Of a stretch of DNA of 64,000 nucleotides, positions 51,889-61,039 are shown piece by piece. Origin of the DNA: Thalassovita litoralis (lineage in GTDB: Bacteria; Pseudomonadota; Alphaproteobacteria; Rhodobacterales; Rhodobacteraceae); assembly GCF_900182725.1 (NCBI RefSeq), contig NZ_FXTO01000004.1, positions 62,001-126,000 on the forward strand, written 5' to 3'. The notes under the pieces were generated by a model. It ran no database searches. It saw nothing but the letters and a program-made list of their open reading frames with translations, and was not told where the DNA came from. Made by a program: the position numbers and the translations under genes. Position 1 is the stretch's first letter. Every line of letters begins with the position of its first letter.

Positions 51889-53016
51889 ATGCAGCGGGGA
51901 TTCGACGTATCGGAATACCGGGCGCGGGTGGTGGCGGCGCAGACCGGAATGGCGCGGGCCGGGGTGGGGGCGCTGCTGGTGATGACGGAACCCGAGGTGC
52001 GATATTTCACGGGCTTCCTGACCCGGTTTTGGGAAAGCCCATCCCGCCCGTGGTTTCTGGTGGTGCCTGCGGCGGGCGATCCCGTCGCGGTGATCCCGTC
52101 TATCGGGGCGGCACTGATGGGGCAAAGCTGGATTTCGGACATACGAACATGGAGCGCCCCGGACCCGGATGACGATGGCGTAAGCCTGCTGGCGGATACG
52201 CTGCGGGAAATCGGTGGGCCGGTGGGGGTTCCATCGGGGCCGGAAACGGTGCTGCGTATGCCGTTGACCGATTTTGAGCGGGTCAAAGCGCAATCAGGGC
52301 TGACGTTTTGCAGCGATCACGGGATCATGGCAGATTTACGGGCGATGAAATCTGAAACCGAGATTGCCAAGATCCGCCACGCCTGCGGCATTGCCGGGCG
52401 GGCCTTTGATCGTGTTGGGGATATTGCCCAACCGGGTGTGCCGCTGTCACGGGTATTTCGGAATTTTCAGCGGCTATTGCTGGAGGAAGGCGCGGATTGG
52501 GTTCCGTATCTGGCGGGCGGTGCCGGGCCGTATGGCTATGCCGATGTGATTTCCCCGGCGACGGATGCACCTTTGCAGTCCGGGGATGTGCTGATGCTGG
52601 ATACGGGCGCGGTTTGGGACGGATATTTTTGCGACTATGATCGGAATTTCGCGATTGGCTCGGTGGACCCGGTTTGTGATGCCGCGCATCGTCGGGTGTT
52701 GGAGGCCACGCAGGCGGGGCTGGAGGCCGCGCGCGCCGGTGCTTTGGCCTGTGATGTCTTTGCGGCAATGGCAGGAATGGTTGAGGGTGGCGAAACCGCC
52801 GGACGTTTGGGGCATGGTTTGGGAATGCAACTAACCGAAGGTCTGTCACTGACGGCAAAGGATCGGACAGTGCTGTGCCCCGGCATGGTGATAACGCTGG
52901 AACCAGGAATCGAGGTCAGGCCCGGACAGTGGATCGTGCATGAAGAAAATATCGTGATCCGTGAAAAAGGCGCTGAAAAGCTGTCCCCGTGGACGACCGA
53001 TCTGGTGCGAATTTGA
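51889..53016 (+). CDS. M24 family (Xaa-Pro) metallopeptidase
   Basis: A 375-residue pita-bread metalloprotein of peptidase family M24 with a creatinase-type N-terminal domain. Metal ligands are recognisable: DTGAVWDGYFCDYDR (two Asp), HGLGMQLTEG (His), TLEPGIEV (Glu) and HEENIVI (Glu). It resembles ectoine hydrolase/Xaa-Pro dipeptidases, but the exact substrate is open. It has no signal peptide. No transcription terminator on the plus strand separates it from the small ORF at 53079. Confidence 0.87.
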   Translation: MQRGFDVSEYRARVVAAQTGMARAGVGALLVMTEPEVRYFTGFLTRFWESPSRPWFLVVPAAGDPVAVIPSIGAALMGQSWISDIRTWSAPDPDDDGVSLLADTLREIGGPVGVPSGPETVLRMPLTDFERVKAQSGLTFCSDHGIMADLRAMKSETEIAKIRHACGIAGRAFDRVGDIAQPGVPLSRVFRNFQRLLLEEGADWVPYLAGGAGPYGYADVISPATDAPLQSGDVLMLDTGAVWDGYFCDYDRNFAIGSVDPVCDAAHRRVLEATQAGLEAARAGALACDVFAAMAGMVEGGETAGRLGHGLGMQLTEGLSLTAKDRTVLCPGMVITLEPGIEVRPGQWIVHEENIVIREKGAEKLSPWTTDLVRI

Positions 53017-53023
53017 TTCGCGC

Positions 53024-53054
53024 AAAAAAAAAAGGCCGAGCACTAAGCTCGGCC
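53024..53054 (-). terminator. strong intrinsic terminator on the minus strand
   Basis: GGCCGAGC and GCTCGGCC form an eight-pair stem with a five-base loop, followed on the minus strand by ten Ts. It lies 164 bases beyond the LysR stop and would end that transcript, or an antisense RNA covering the small ORF. Confidence 0.8.
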
Positions 53055-53078
53055 GAAGTCCAACAGGGAGGTATGAAG

Positions 53079-53213
53079 ATGATGCGAGAAGTATCAGCAT
53101 CACCGTCGATTGATGAAATAGGCATCGAAATTGAATCGATCAAGCCTGAACATGCCGCAGTCGCAGCATGGCCGCTATGCAATCGGTGCATAACTCGTTT
53201 GATCTGCGCTTAA
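53079..53213 (+). CDS. candidate 44-residue protein with Cys motif
   Basis: A short ORF from an ATG seven bases after a strong GGGAGG site (in AACAGGGAGG); nearby ATGs at 53073 and 53082 are also in frame. The protein is acidic at first (SIDEIGIEIESIKPEH) and ends with a cysteine-rich tail PLCNRCITRLICA. No function recognised. It may be co-transcribed after the M24 gene. Its strong ribosome site and clean length favour coding, but short ORFs arise by chance and no homologue can be checked here. Confidence 0.4.
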   Translation: MMREVSASPSIDEIGIEIESIKPEHAAVAAWPLCNRCITRLICA

Positions 53214-53217
53214 CCTG

Positions 53218-54123
53218 TTAGTTAAGTTCCTGATCTTTCATCTGTTTACGGTAAGAGATGATTTCATCCTGCACGAAATCCCGGAAGGCTGAAATCCGTT
53301 TCGAATGGCGTAGCTCCTCGGGGTAGGCAAGGAAAACCGGCACTTCAATAGATTGCACGTCTGGCAAAACGCGCACCAGATTCGGGAAATCCTGCAAAAG
53401 ATAGTCCGGCAATACCCCGATCCCCAGATGGTTGATCACCGCCTGAAGCACCCCGAAGTAGTTATTCACCGTCAGGGTTGAATGAACGTCATAGGTCATC
53501 AGGTGTTGCACCAGATTGGCGCCCGCGCCGACCTGAGTCGAGTTCGGGTTCTGGCAAATCAAACGATGCGCGCCGATTTCCTCGATCGTTTCGGGGGTGC
53601 CGTGGCGTTCCAGATATTCGCGCGACGCATAAAGCAGCATCCGCACAGACATCAGCCGTTTGCGGATCAGATCGGCCTGACTGGGTTCCTTCATGCGAAT
53701 GGCCACGTCCGCTTCGCGCATGGGAAGGTCCAGAACGCGTTCTTCCAGCATCAGATCAATTTTCAGATCGGGGTATTTTTCATACAGCGCAGGCAGGCGC
53801 GGGGCCAGCCACAGCGATCCGAATCCGGTGGTCGTGGTAACGCGCAATTCGCCGAACACTTCTTCTTCGCTGTCACGAATGCGGGCGGCGGCGGTGTCCA
53901 GCCGTTTGCTCATCGCGCGCGTGGCGTCAAACAGCAGTTCCCCCTGTTCAGTGAGAATCAGCCCCCTTGCATGGCGGTGAAACAGGGTGGTGTTCAGGCT
54001 TTCTTCTAAAGAGCGGACCTGACGGCTGACAGCCGATTGCGACAAATGCAGGATGTCCCCCGCATGAGTCAGGCTGCCCGCATCCGCGACCGCGTGGAAG
54101 ATTCTTAGTTTATCCCAATCCAT
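53218..54123 (-). CDS. LysR family transcriptional regulator
   Basis: A 301-residue LysR-type regulator with the N-terminal winged helix SLTHAGDILHLSQSAVSRQV (about 17-36) and a type-2 periplasmic-binding-like effector domain. It belongs to the GcvA/AmpR-like size class, but no effector can be named. It is divergent from the indolepyruvate oxidoreductase gene with a 169-base gap that contains a perfect TAGGTCA/TGACCTA palindrome, so it likely controls that gene. A strong terminator lies downstream on the minus strand at 53024-53054. Confidence 0.88.
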   Translation of the reverse strand: MDWDKLRIFHAVADAGSLTHAGDILHLSQSAVSRQVRSLEESLNTTLFHRHARGLILTEQGELLFDATRAMSKRLDTAAARIRDSEEEVFGELRVTTTTGFGSLWLAPRLPALYEKYPDLKIDLMLEERVLDLPMREADVAIRMKEPSQADLIRKRLMSVRMLLYASREYLERHGTPETIEEIGAHRLICQNPNSTQVGAGANLVQHLMTYDVHSTLTVNNYFGVLQAVINHLGIGVLPDYLLQDFPNLVRVLPDVQSIEVPVFLAYPEELRHSKRISAFRDFVQDEIISYRKQMKDQELN

Positions 54124-54224
54124 TCCGGTAACTTTCGATTTGAGCGCCCGTCATACACGAAACATATGCAAGTTGTAGGCCTTAGCATTGCGTTACGCCG
54201 CCGGATGTCAAACTTTTCTCTTGG

Positions 54225-54245
54225 TAGGTCAGCTTTTTTGACCTA
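54225..54245. promoter_or_regulatory. perfect palindrome, candidate LysR operator
   Basis: TAGGTCA, seven bases, TGACCTA. It overlaps a possible -35 element (TTGACC, 54238-54243) of the indolepyruvate oxidoreductase gene. The position and dyad symmetry suit a LysR-family operator; binding is inferred. Confidence 0.45.
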
Positions 54246-54292
54246 ATATTGCCCTATAGTTAAGCACGTGATCCAGCGTTGGGAGGCGCAAG

Positions 54293-57200
54293 ATGACCAG
54301 CCAAAAAGTATCACTGAACGATAAGTTCGATCTGACGAAATCCCCGGTTCTGATGAATGGCACGCAGGCGCTTGTGCGGTTGATGCTGATTCAAAAGGAA
54401 CGGGATCGTCAGGCGGGACTGAATACAGCCGGATATGTGACGGGCTATCGTGGTTCGCCGCTGGGCGCAGTGGATTTGCAGATGACCAAGGCGGAAAAAT
54501 ATCTGACTGCCTCGGATGTGAAATTCCATGAAGGGCTGAACGAAGATCTGGCCGCCACGGCCCTTTGGGGTAGCCAGCAGGCGGAATTGCGCGGCGAAGG
54601 CAAATTCGACGGTGTTTTCGGCCTGTGGTACGGCAAGGGGCCGGGGGTTGATCGTTCGGGTGACGTGATGCGCCACGCGAATATGGCCGGAACATCGCAG
54701 CACGGGGGCGTGCTGATGGCGATGGGGGATGACCATACCGGGGAATCCTCGACCGTTTTGCATCAGTCGGAATGGGCGCTGGTTGATGCCTATATGCCCG
54801 TGGTTAGCCCGGCGGGCGTTCAGGAAATTCTGGATTACGGTGTTTACGGATACGCGCTGTCCCGGTTTGCCGGTGTGTGGGTCGGTCTGAAAACCATGAA
54901 AGACACGATCGAGGCGACGGCGGTGGTGGATGGCCGCCCGGACCGGATGCAATTGGTTGTTCCTGAATTTGACATGCCGCCCGGTGGGTTGAATATCCGG
55001 CTGGGGGATACACCCCACGCACAGGAAGCGCGGGTGATTGATCACAAACGCTTTGCCGCCGAAGCCTTTAGCCATGCCAACAAGATGGACAAACGCATGT
55101 GGGGCAAACCCGGTGCGAAGATCGGATTCGTGGCTGCGGGCAAGAACTGGCTGGACCTGCTGCACGCCATGAGCCTGCTGAACATTGACGAAGCCGAGGC
55201 CGAGCGGTTGGGCATCACGCTGTATAAGGTGGGGCAGACCTTTCCGCTGGATATGCGCGGTTTCCATGACTGGGCCGAAGGTCTGGACCTGATCATTGTG
55301 GTCGAGGAAAAGCGCAAGCTGATCGAAATTCAGGTGAAAGAAGCGATTTTCGATGATCGCCGGGGCCGCCGTGTCTGGGGTTGGCACAAAGGCGGGGGTG
55401 CAGGATCAATGCACGGGCCGGAATTGTTCCAGACCAAGGCCGCGCTGGACCCGATCATGATTGCCGAGCGTCTGGGGGCCATCCTGATCGAAGAAGGGCG
55501 CGGCACAGACGGGATCAAGGCCGGGATGTCCGCGCTGGAGGAAGTCCGCCGCAACGATAACGCGCAGGAAATCGCTACGCGGGTTCCTTACTTTTGTTCG
55601 GGCTGCCCGCATAACAGCTCTACCAAGGTGCCGGATGGCAGCCGGGCTTATGCCGGGATCGGGTGTCACTACATGGTGCAGTGGATGGACCGGAAAACCG
55701 AAGGCTTCACCCATATGGGGGCCGAAGGGGCCAACTGGATCGGCGAAGCGCCGTTTTCCACCCGTGACCATGTGTTCCAGAATTTGGGCGATGGCACCTA
55801 TAACCATTCGGGGGTACAGGCGATCCGGGCGGCTTTGGCCTCGGACGCGAATATCACCTATAAAATCCTGTTCAACGATGCGGTAGCCATGACTGGCGGC
55901 CAACCGAACGAGGGCGGGCTGACCGCCTATCGTATTGTCAATGAAATCAAGGCGATGGGGGTGAAACATATCGCCGTTGTCTACGATGAAAAAGAAGCGG
56001 TCGATCTGGCGGCGTTCCCGTCTGGTGTGGAAAAACACGAACGGGCCGAACTGATGGCCGTTCAGGACAAATTCAGCAAAATCAGCGGTGTATCGGCCAT
56101 TGTTTACATTCAAACCTGTGCCGCTGAAAAACGCCGTCGCCGCAAGCGCGGGAAGTTCCCCGACCCGGATCGCCGGGTGTTCATCAATACCGATGTCTGC
56201 GAAGGCTGTGGCGATTGCGGGGTGCAATCCAACTGTGTGTCCATCGTTCCGGCTGAAACGGAACTGGGACGCAAGCGGGCGATTGATCAATCGTCCTGCA
56301 ACAAGGATTTTTCCTGTCTGAACGGGTTTTGCCCATCCTTTGTGACGCTGGAAGGCGCGCAGGTGAAAAAGGCTGAAACTGCGGCGCTGGACCTGCCGCA
56401 TTTGCCGAAACCCAACCTGCCTGCGATCAACGGCACGTTCAACGTGGTGATTACGGGCGTGGGTGGCACCGGGGTTGTGACCATCGGCGCGGTGATGGCG
56501 CAAGCGGCCCAGATTGATGGTAAGGGGGCGGGCATGATGGAAATGGCCGGGCTGGCCCAAAAGGGCGGCGCGGTGCATATCCATTGCCGGATTGCGGAAA
56601 CGCCCGACGACATCAGCGCCGTACGTGTGGCAACGGGCGAGGCGGATGCGCTGATCGGTGGTGATCTGGTGGTCAGCGCCGGGGCGAAAACGCTGGGTCT
56701 GACGCGCACGGGGAAAACCGGCGCGGTGGTGAACAGCCATGAAATCATCACCGGCGATTTCACGCGGAATACGGAATTCGCGCTGCCCTCGGATCGTTTG
56801 GCGTTGCAATTGCAGGCGCGGTTGCAAGACCGGGTGATGCTGTTCGATGCCTCGGATCTGGCGAAGGTTACGCTGGGGGATTCGATTTTTTCCAACATGA
56901 TGATTTTCGGCGCGGCGTGGCAGAATGGATTGGTGCCGCTTAGCCATGAGGCGATCACCCAAGCCATCGAATTGAATGGTGCGGCGGTTGAACGCAATCT
57001 GCGGGCCTTTGATATCGGTCGTTGGGCGGCGCTGCACCCCGAGGACGCGGCGGCGATGCTGACCCCGAAGGTGGTCGAAAAGCCGAAGTCGCTGGACGAA
57101 AAAATCACCTACCGCGAAGCGAAACTGGTGGATTATCAAGGCAAGCGTCTGGCGAAGAAATACCGCAAACTGGTGGACCGTTTCGACGACCTGCGCCTGA

Positions 57201-57715
57201 AAGAGGCCGTGGCAAAAGGCTATCATAAGCTGTTGGCCTATAAGGACGAATACGAGGTGGCGCGGCTGTTGTTGGATTCCGAATCCAAAGCGCGGGCCGA
57301 ATTTGACGGTGATTTCACCCTGAAATTCCATCTGGCCCCGCCGATCCTGTCCAAAGAAGGGGCAAATGGCCGCCCGGTCAAAAAGGAATTCGGCCCCGGC
57401 ATGATCCGCTGGTTCCGTATTCTGGCCCGGCTCAAGGGGCTGCGCGGCACGCCATTTGACCCGTTCGGGCGCACGGCAGAACGCAAGATGGAACGGGCAC
57501 TGATCAAGCAATACGAGGCCGATATGGCCGAAGTGTTGAAGCGCACCAGCCCGGATAAGATGGATGTCGCCGTGGCCCTGGCGGAATTGCCCATGTCGAT
57601 CCGGGGCTTTGGTCCGGTGAAATTGGCGAATGAGGCCAAGGCTGCGAAACAGCGCGAGGCCTTGCTGGCCGAACTGCGTAATCCTGCGCCGACGATGGCG
57701 AAAGCTGCCGAATAA
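54293..57715 (+). CDS. indolepyruvate:ferredoxin oxidoreductase, fused alpha and beta/gamma parts
   Basis: A 1140-residue fusion. The N-terminal half (about 1-600) is the TPP-dependent alpha part (YVTGYRGSPLGAVDLQM; TPP-site GWHKGGGAGSMHGPE and later DAVAMTGGQPNEGGLT). Then a ferredoxin-like segment with CEGCGDCGVQSNC and a cysteine pair in CNKDFSCLNGFC (about 635-680), followed by the gamma part VVITGVGGTGVVTIGAVMAQ and a C-terminal helical domain. Such enzymes oxidise aryl pyruvates to aryl acetyl-CoA with ferredoxin as acceptor in amino-acid breakdown. The divergent LysR gene likely controls it. Length is normal for the single-chain form. Confidence 0.92.
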   Translation: MTSQKVSLNDKFDLTKSPVLMNGTQALVRLMLIQKERDRQAGLNTAGYVTGYRGSPLGAVDLQMTKAEKYLTASDVKFHEGLNEDLAATALWGSQQAELRGEGKFDGVFGLWYGKGPGVDRSGDVMRHANMAGTSQHGGVLMAMGDDHTGESSTVLHQSEWALVDAYMPVVSPAGVQEILDYGVYGYALSRFAGVWVGLKTMKDTIEATAVVDGRPDRMQLVVPEFDMPPGGLNIRLGDTPHAQEARVIDHKRFAAEAFSHANKMDKRMWGKPGAKIGFVAAGKNWLDLLHAMSLLNIDEAEAERLGITLYKVGQTFPLDMRGFHDWAEGLDLIIVVEEKRKLIEIQVKEAIFDDRRGRRVWGWHKGGGAGSMHGPELFQTKAALDPIMIAERLGAILIEEGRGTDGIKAGMSALEEVRRNDNAQEIATRVPYFCSGCPHNSSTKVPDGSRAYAGIGCHYMVQWMDRKTEGFTHMGAEGANWIGEAPFSTRDHVFQNLGDGTYNHSGVQAIRAALASDANITYKILFNDAVAMTGGQPNEGGLTAYRIVNEIKAMGVKHIAVVYDEKEAVDLAAFPSGVEKHERAELMAVQDKFSKISGVSAIVYIQTCAAEKRRRRKRGKFPDPDRRVFINTDVCEGCGDCGVQSNCVSIVPAETELGRKRAIDQSSCNKDFSCLNGFCPSFVTLEGAQVKKAETAALDLPHLPKPNLPAINGTFNVVITGVGGTGVVTIGAVMAQAAQIDGKGAGMMEMAGLAQKGGAVHIHCRIAETPDDISAVRVATGEADALIGGDLVVSAGAKTLGLTRTGKTGAVVNSHEIITGDFTRNTEFALPSDRLALQLQARLQDRVMLFDASDLAKVTLGDSIFSNMMIFGAAWQNGLVPLSHEAITQAIELNGAAVERNLRAFDIGRWAALHPEDAAAMLTPKVVEKPKSLDEKITYREAKLVDYQGKRLAKKYRKLVDRFDDLRLKEAVAKGYHKLLAYKDEYEVARLLLDSESKARAEFDGDFTLKFHLAPPILSKEGANGRPVKKEFGPGMIRWFRILARLKGLRGTPFDPFGRTAERKMERALIKQYEADMAEVLKRTSPDKMDVAVALAELPMSIRGFGPVKLANEAKAAKQREALLAELRNPAPTMAKAAE

Positions 57716-57809
57716 GTCACAGGACGGGGCCGGGATGATCCGACCCCGTTTCAACGCTGGCGTGATCCGTTCCCACCCCTTATCTGCAAAAGCAGGAGGA
57801 TCGGACGCC

Positions 57810-58697
57810 ATGACCCAGCGCCAGATTGCAAAAGATATCAGTTACGCTCACGCTGCGGCCACCCGATCCGGGCGGGCGGTGATCCGATTGATGGAAAATT
57901 CCACGGGGCGCGTGGGGCTGATCCGGCGGGCGCGGGGCTATGAGCAGGAAACGGCGGCTGGTCGCTGTTTTTGGGATGTCATGGCGGATCGTTATGGGCT
58001 GAGTCTGGATGTGGTGGGCGGTACGCTGGGCAATATTCCCGCCGATGGACCGCTAATCCTGATTGCCAATCATCCGTTCGGGATACTGGACGGGTTGATG
58101 ATGGGGCATCTGCTGGCGCAGCGGCGGGGGGATTTCCGCATTCTGGCGCATCGGGTTTTCCGCAAGGCCGAAGATTTGAACCGCGTGATCCTGCCCGTTG
58201 CCTTTGATGAAACCAAAGAAGCCGTGCAGCAAAATCTTGACACCCGCAAAGAGGCGCTGCGCTATCTGGGGCAGGGCGGTGCGATTGGTGTGTTTCCGGG
58301 CGGCACGGTCAGTACTGGGCGGACACCGTTTTCGTATCCGATGGACCCCGGTTGGCGGGCTTTTACCGCGCGGATGGTCGCAAAATCCGGTGCGCAGGTG
58401 GTGCCGGTGTTTTTTGACGGGCATAACAGCCGTTTGTTTCAGATTGCCAGTCATTGCCACCCGACCTTGCGCATGGGCCTGTTGATCAAGGAATTCGCCC
58501 GCCGGGTCGATCGCCCGGTGCGTGTGGTGATCGGGCGCCCCATCCCGCAGGCGGAATTGCAGGCGCGGGCAAGGGATGCAAAAGCAATGATGGATTTCCT
58601 GCGCGTGGCGACGTATGAGCTGTCACCGACTCCGTTAGTGCCGTATAATTACGGATACGAGTTCGAGGAAAAACATCGCGGCGCACGCGGCAGATAA
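57810..58697 (+). CDS. lysophospholipid acyltransferase family protein
   Basis: A 295-residue acyltransferase. The active-site box is NHPFGILDG (about 88-96), whose histidine and aspartate are five residues apart, as in the COG3176 hemolysin-like subgroup and unlike the four of classical Pls[10 protein letters not shown] (about 161-169) matches the second box. Substrates may be lysophospholipids, or ornithine-lipid or other N-acylation. The ATG at 57810 follows AGGAGGATC. It lies 94 bases after the oxidoreductase gene and 13 before murI. Confidence 0.85.
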   Translation: MTQRQIAKDISYAHAAATRSGRAVIRLMENSTGRVGLIRRARGYEQETAAGRCFWDVMADRYGLSLDVVGGTLGNIPADGPLILIANHPFGILDGLMMGHLLAQRRGDFRILAHRVFRKAEDLNRVILPVAFDETKEAVQQNLDTRKEALRYLGQGGAIGVFPGGTVSTGRTPFSYPMDPGWRAFTARMVAKSGAQVVPVFFDGHNSRLFQIASHCHPTLRMGLLIKEFARRVDRPVRVVIGRPIPQAELQARARDAKAMMDFLRVATYELSPTPLVPYNYGYEFEEKHRGARGR

Positions 58698-58710
58698 AGG
58701 ACCGAGGCAG

Positions 58711-59523
58711 ATGGCAGTAGGGATTTTCGACAGCGGTTTAGGCGGGCTGACGGTTCTGGACGCGGTTCAGAGGCGCCTGCCGGATGTGCCGTTTGTGTAT
58801 TTCGGGGATAACGCTCATGCCCCCTATGGGGTGCGCGATGCCGATGACATTTATGCGCTGACCACCCAAGCGGTTGAACGGATGTGGGACGCGGGCTGTG
58901 ATCTGGTCATTCTGGCCTGCAATACGGCCAGCGCGGCGGCGTTGCGGCGGATGCAGGAAAGCTGGATTCCTACGGATAAACGGGTGTTGGGCGTGTTTGT
59001 TCCGCTGATCGAGGCGCTGACGGAACGCAAATGGGGCGACAATTCCCCGCCGCGCGAAGTGGCGGTGAAACATGTGGCCCTGTTCGCGACACCGGCAACG
59101 GTGGCCAGCCGGGCATTCCAGCGGGAACTGGCGTTCCGCGCGATCGGTGTGGATGTCGAAGCGCAGGCTTGTGGCGGTGTGGTGGATGCCATCGAAGACG
59201 GCGACATGATCCTGTCCGAAGCATTGGTGCGGTCGCATGTGGATGCGCTGAAACGCAAAATGCCCCAGCCCGAAGCCGCTATTCTGGGCTGCACCCATTA
59301 CCCGCTAATGCAGGACGTGTTTCAGGACGCGCTGGGGGCGGATGTAACCGTGTATTCGCAGGCCAATCTGGTGGCGGATGCGCTGGCGGATTATCTGGAA
59401 CGGCACCCGAAAATGATTGGGACCGGAACGGACAGCGTGTACCTGACCACGGGCGATCCGCGCAAAGTGTCGTCGCGGGCGACCCAGTTTCTGAAACGCA
59501 AGATCGACTTCCAACAGGCCTGA
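58711..59523 (+). CDS. murI: glutamate racemase
   Basis: A 270-residue MurI, which makes D-glutamate for peptidoglycan. The first catalytic cysteine is Cys70 in [11 protein letters not shown] and the second is in [11 protein letters not shown] (about 192-202). The N-terminus [16 protein letters not shown] and the [11 protein letters not shown] motif are diagnostic. All catalytic features are intact. It starts 13 bases after the acyltransferase gene and probably shares its transcript. Downstream lies a 178-base gap, then an AraC-type gene. Confidence 0.95.
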   Translation: MAVGIFDSGLGGLTVLDAVQRRLPDVPFVYFGDNAHAPYGVRDADDIYALTTQAVERMWDAGCDLVILACNTASAAALRRMQESWIPTDKRVLGVFVPLIEALTERKWGDNSPPREVAVKHVALFATPATVASRAFQRELAFRAIGVDVEAQACGGVVDAIEDGDMILSEALVRSHVDALKRKMPQPEAAILGCTHYPLMQDVFQDALGADVTVYSQANLVADALADYLERHPKMIGTGTDSVYLTTGDPRKVSSRATQFLKRKIDFQQA

Positions 59524-59701
59524 AACCGCGCCCCGGCAAATGCCCTTCTGGAAGAATGGCATCATTTTCAAGGCCGCGAAGGCCCGATGCCGATGCGGTC
59601 GTGGCTTGGCTGCCCACCGGAGAGCGTTGGTGGATCTGACTGATTGAGCGGCGGTATTTCGCAGAGTTGTAAAAGGTGGGTGTCAACAATATCGTGGCGG
59701 A

Positions 59702-60508
59702 ATGGAGATAGAAGTCCCGTTCCTTTCGCCAGAGCGACAAACGCTGATCGAAGCCTATGAACAGGCGGATCGGGCTGCGGTGGGGTTTTCAATGGATTAC
59801 CCCAGTGGCCTGTATACTGGTATGCACAGCCATCCAAAGGCGCAGCTTATCTATGGCATTTCCGGTGTGATGCGCGTTGAAACTGAAACTGCGTTTTTCG
59901 TGCTGCCGCCGACCAAGGCGCTGTTTTTGCCCCCTGACGAGCTGCATTCCATTACGATGGAGGGCGATGTTGCGATGCGGGAGCTGTTCATAGATCGGGG
60001 TCTGGCGGAAAAAGTCGCGTCCGAGGCGCGTGTTATGACTGTTGGGCCGCTGCTGCGCGAATTGCTGCTTGCGCTCTGCAATGAACCTGTCGCGTGGGAC
60101 GAGGCTGGCCGTGCCCCGCATATCGTTGCTCTTATTCTTGACGAAATCGGGCGTGCGAAGACTTTGCTCACGCGCTTGCCGTCCATTCACGAACCCCGAT
60201 TGCTGCGTGTTGCCCAAGCCATTATCGAAAACCCAGCTGATGCCCGGTCCCTTGAGGATTGGGCGGAAATCTGCGGCGCGTCGGATCGGACGCTGGCCCG
60301 GTTATTCCTGCGAGAAACGGGGATGACCTTTGGTCAGTGGCGGTTGCAAGCAAGGTTGAATGCGGCGTTTATCTTGCTGATGACGGAAGGCGACATTCCG
60401 CGGGTGGCGCAAAAGGTCGGGTTCAGCAGCCAATCCGCATTCGGCGTTGCGTTCCGGCGGACGTTTGGCCTGACACCAGCGCAGGCCCGCACGCTGCACC
60501 TTGGGTAG
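59702..60508 (+). CDS. AraC family transcriptional regulator
   Basis: A 268-residue regulator. An N-terminal cupin-like sensing domain (GMHSHPKAQLIYGISGVMRV, about 40-60; FLPPDELHSITMEG) is followed by a double helix-turn-helix AraC domain (CGASDRTLARLFLRETGM; RVAQKVGFSSQSAFGVAFRR). Effector unknown. No ribosome site is obvious near the ATG, so the true start may differ. It is followed by a cupin protein and a GNAT acetyltransferase in the same direction, which may be its targets. The group seems accessory relative to the core genes on either side. Confidence 0.87.
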   Translation: MEIEVPFLSPERQTLIEAYEQADRAAVGFSMDYPSGLYTGMHSHPKAQLIYGISGVMRVETETAFFVLPPTKALFLPPDELHSITMEGDVAMRELFIDRGLAEKVASEARVMTVGPLLRELLLALCNEPVAWDEAGRAPHIVALILDEIGRAKTLLTRLPSIHEPRLLRVAQAIIENPADARSLEDWAEICGASDRTLARLFLRETGMTFGQWRLQARLNAAFILLMTEGDIPRVAQKVGFSSQSAFGVAFRRTFGLTPAQARTLHLG

Positions 60509-60611
60509 TGCGATCGGTTTGTCTGTTTGACGACAAAGCTTGTCCTGCTGTTTTTTGCCCGGCCATGCAAATTGGCAGGCAGATGATCAACGCCGCCAAG
60601 GGGACAAAGCC

Positions 60612-61007
60612 ATGAGTGCAGAACTTTTCAAAGAAATCGGTGTCATCCGATCGGACGAGCTTGAAGACGGTCCGATCACGCCCGGACAAATACGCCGCAA
60701 GGCGCTGGAGGCTGGCGACCTGTGGGTTGGTGAATGCCATGTCACGGCGCTGGATCAGCCAAGCCAATGGCACCACCACAAGGATTTCGACAGCGTGATG
60801 TACATGCTGTCTGGCCGCATCCGTGTCGATCATGGTCCCGGCGGCACGAAGTCTTTTGAAATGGGTGCGGGGGACTACGCCTATTTCCCGCGCCGCCTGA
60901 TCCACCGTGCCCAGATCCTCGAAGGAGGTGACGATGTTCGCTACGTCTTTATTCGGATTGGCAAAGGCGAGACGTTGGAAAACGTCGATGGCCCCGACGC
61001 GGTTTGA
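60612..61007 (+). CDS. cupin domain-containing protein
   Basis: A 131-residue cupin. The metal-binding motif is visible: SQWHHHKDFDSVMYMLSGRIRV (in parts WHHHKDFDSV and MYMLSGRIRV) with histidines at about 58-60, then FPRRLIHRAQILEGG with the last His at about 101. A dioxygenase, isomerase or small-molecule-binding role is possible; none can be chosen. The ATG at 60612 follows AAGGGGAC. It lies between an AraC regulator and a GNAT gene, with 103 and 32 bases spacing. Confidence 0.8.
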   Translation: MSAELFKEIGVIRSDELEDGPITPGQIRRKALEAGDLWVGECHVTALDQPSQWHHHKDFDSVMYMLSGRIRVDHGPGGTKSFEMGAGDYAYFPRRLIHRAQILEGGDDVRYVFIRIGKGETLENVDGPDAV

Positions 61008-61039
61008 GTGACCACAGATTATTGATGAAGGAGCCAGAC

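Noticed and set aside
53209-53226. CTTAAC-N6-GTTAAG as a CtrA site
   Set aside because: The TTAA halves are eight and not seven bases apart, and the dyad sits at two convergent stop codons, away from any promoter.
55406-57811. A long minus-strand open frame (about 800 codons) inside the indolepyruvate oxidoreductase gene
   Set aside because: It is the antisense shadow of a well-supported enzyme; histidine/arginine-rich and without motifs.
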